From NCBI GenBank assembly GCA_023136395.1, contig JAGLRI010000014.1, positions 1 through 14,542 on the forward strand: a stretch of 14,542 nt of DNA. The letters are read 5' to 3'. Position 1 is the first letter of the stretch. Each line of letters starts with the position of its first letter. The notes below the pieces were generated by a model. The model was not told the DNA's origin and ran no database searches. It was given only the letters and a program-made list of their open reading frames with translations. This DNA comes from Candidatus Bathyarchaeota archaeon (GTDB lineage Archaea; Thermoproteota; Bathyarchaeia; Bathyarchaeales; Bathyarchaeaceae). This document shows, in pieces, positions 13,365-14,542 of this stretch. The position numbers were made by a program, and so were the translations under genes.

Positions 13365-14542
13365 TTGGACGATAAGAAAAAAGATATAATTCGCATAGCA
13401 TGTGTAGGTTTGATAATTCTAGTCAATATTCTCGGCATATGGCAAATTGACTTCTATTTTGACCCCTTGGCTTTGCTAATTATTGCGGTAGGAGGATATC
13501 CAATATACAAAGAAGTATATTACGCCTGGAAATCCAAATCGATAACGATGGAAGTGGCAATGACTATTGGCATAGCAGCATCTTTAGCTATGGGTGAATC
13601 AATAGCCGCGATGATAATAGTTTTTTTCACCCTTTCATCCGAATTCATAGAAGAATTTACAATCGACAAAAGTAGAAGGGCAATTGAAGAATTAATAATC
13701 CTTTCCCCCAGAAAGGCGTTCATCAAAAAAAACGGTCAAGATGTAGAAGTGGATATTAATTCTATAACGAAGGGTGACATGGTTGTTATTCATCCAGGAG
13801 AGAAAATTCCTGTTGACGGAAAAGTTATAGAAGGTGAAGCTAGTGTTAACCAAGCATCCATAACTGGTGAGTCAATCCCGGTGGATAAGAAGATAGGAAG
13901 TGAAGTCTTCGCCGGAACAATTAACCAAAGAGGTTTTTTATTAGTTGAAACAACTAAAGTAGGGAAGGACACGACACTAGGAAAAATCATAAAACTTGTT
14001 GAAGAAGCAGAAACATCAAAAGCTAAAGTACAAAAATTTGCCGACAAGTTCGCTGCTCGCTTTGTACCATTCGTTTTATTTATTGCAGGTCTTGTCGTTC
14101 TAATCACTCAAAACGTCATGTCAGCAGTTTCAGTCATAGTTGTAGCCTGTCCCTGTGCAGTCTCAATGGCCACTCCCCTCGCGATAGTGGCAAGTGTTGG
14201 TAAAGCCGCTAAAAAGGGAATTATTATAAAAGGAGGCACTTACCTAGAAGAATTAAGTCGTGTAAATACAATAATTCTTGATAAGACGGGAACACTCACT
14301 ATGGGAGAACCCCAAGTTACAGATATCAAAGGATTTGAAGAACATAATGAGCGGGAAATCATTACTTTTGCAGCTATTGCCGAACTTCATTCGGAGCATC
14401 ATCTTGCGAAAGCAGTGCTAAGAAAGGCTAGGGAATATGACTTGAAGGTTCCCAACCATTCAAGCTGCCAAATTATTGCCGGAAAAGGTGTTTTGTGCTC
14501 TTATGAGGATAAAACGATAATTATGGGAAACAGAAGCATGGT
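13365..14542 (+). CDS. P1B-type heavy-metal transporting ATPase, N-terminal part
   Basis: The first 392 residues of a heavy-metal P-type ATPase that continues past the window. After a short lysine-rich start come four membrane helices (about 9-27, 31-53, then a pair at about 62-100), the actuator domain with TGES at 167-170, another helix pair with the metal-binding CPC (C262-P263-C264, in VVACPCAVSMATP), and the phosphorylation motif DKTGTLT with D306. The nucleotide domain then begins. There is no N-terminal HMA or cysteine-rich domain. The usual SEHP is SEHH (H345, then H346). CPC occurs in Cu and Zn/Cd/Pb pumps, but nikR next door suggests nickel or another divalent ion. Start is TTG 13365; in-frame stops lie just upstream and no ATG fits. 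Confidence 0.9.
   Translation, partial: MDDKKKDIIRIACVGLIILVNILGIWQIDFYFDPLALLIIAVGGYPIYKEVYYAWKSKSITMEVAMTIGIAASLAMGESIAAMIIVFFTLSSEFIEEFTIDKSRRAIEELIILSPRKAFIKKNGQDVEVDINSITKGDMVVIHPGEKIPVDGKVIEGEASVNQASITGESIPVDKKIGSEVFAGTINQRGFLLVETTKVGKDTTLGKIIKLVEEAETSKAKVQKFADKFAARFVPFVLFIAGLVVLITQNVMSAVSVIVVACPCAVSMATPLAIVASVGKAAKKGIIIKGGTYLEELSRVNTIILDKTGTLTMGEPQVTDIKGFEEHNEREIITFAAIAELHSEHHLAKAVLRKAREYDLKVPNHSSCQIIAGKGVLCSYEDKTIIMGNRSM

Noticed and set aside
13790..14107. 105-codon open frame on the - strand
   Set aside because: It is antisense to the actuator domain of the P1B ATPase and is explained by that gene's codon usage.
1..14542. CRISPR arrays, tRNA or rRNA genes, transposases, integrases
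   Set aside because: No spaced direct repeats, tRNA T-arm-like sequence with matching acceptor stem, or recombinase motifs were seen on either strand.

Overview
The window looks like an AT-rich archaeal chromosome segment. The evidence is the C-terminus of an archaeal-type tRNA C56 ribose methylase (Trm56), two copies of the archaeal COG1751 family, a NikR regulator, a PolX-type DNA polymerase, TATA-like boxes 25-40 nt upstream of many starts, very short leaders, and frequent TTG and GTG starts. A Bathyarchaeia or other Thermoproteota relative is possible, but no rRNA or other taxonomic marker is present to settle it. No tRNA, rRNA, CRISPR array, transposase or integrase was seen, so this looks like chromosome core rather than a mobile island.

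Layout. 1-227: end of trm56. 348-1740: a GT2 glycosyltransferase (+) and a class I SAM methyltransferase (-) that converge and overlap by 32 bp. 2009-2680: a two-gene minus-strand unit, with a C-terminally anchored membrane protein followed by a small four-cysteine protein. 2924-3598: first COG1751 paralogue. 3599-4030: a long non-coding stretch with a strong hairpin and a palindrome. 4031-4534: flavodoxin-like protein. 4634-9152, all minus strand: LysE-type exporter, BKACE-family (DUF849) enzyme, LUD-domain protein and PolX, each separated by more than 100 bp and so probably transcribed separately. 9350-10132: TatD-like nuclease, converging on a small zinc-ribbon protein. 10442-11844, minus strand: glyoxalase I-like VOC protein, HExxH metalloprotein and a two-helix membrane protein. 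12035-12682: second COG1751 paralogue followed by a hairpin. 12853-13251 (-) and 13365-end (+): nikR, divergent from a P1B heavy-metal ATPase that runs off the window.

The genes that most clearly work together are nikR and the ATPase, probably regulator and metal pump. PolX and the TatD-like nuclease are divergent DNA-metabolism genes with an 18-bp perfect palindrome between them. The BKACE, LUD and LysE genes suggest acid or amino-acid metabolism, but no pathway can be assigned. The least explained items are the paired COG1751 paralogues with different proline-rich inserts, the structured non-coding DNA near them, and the ATPase that lacks an N-terminal metal-binding domain and has His in place of Pro in its SEHP motif.
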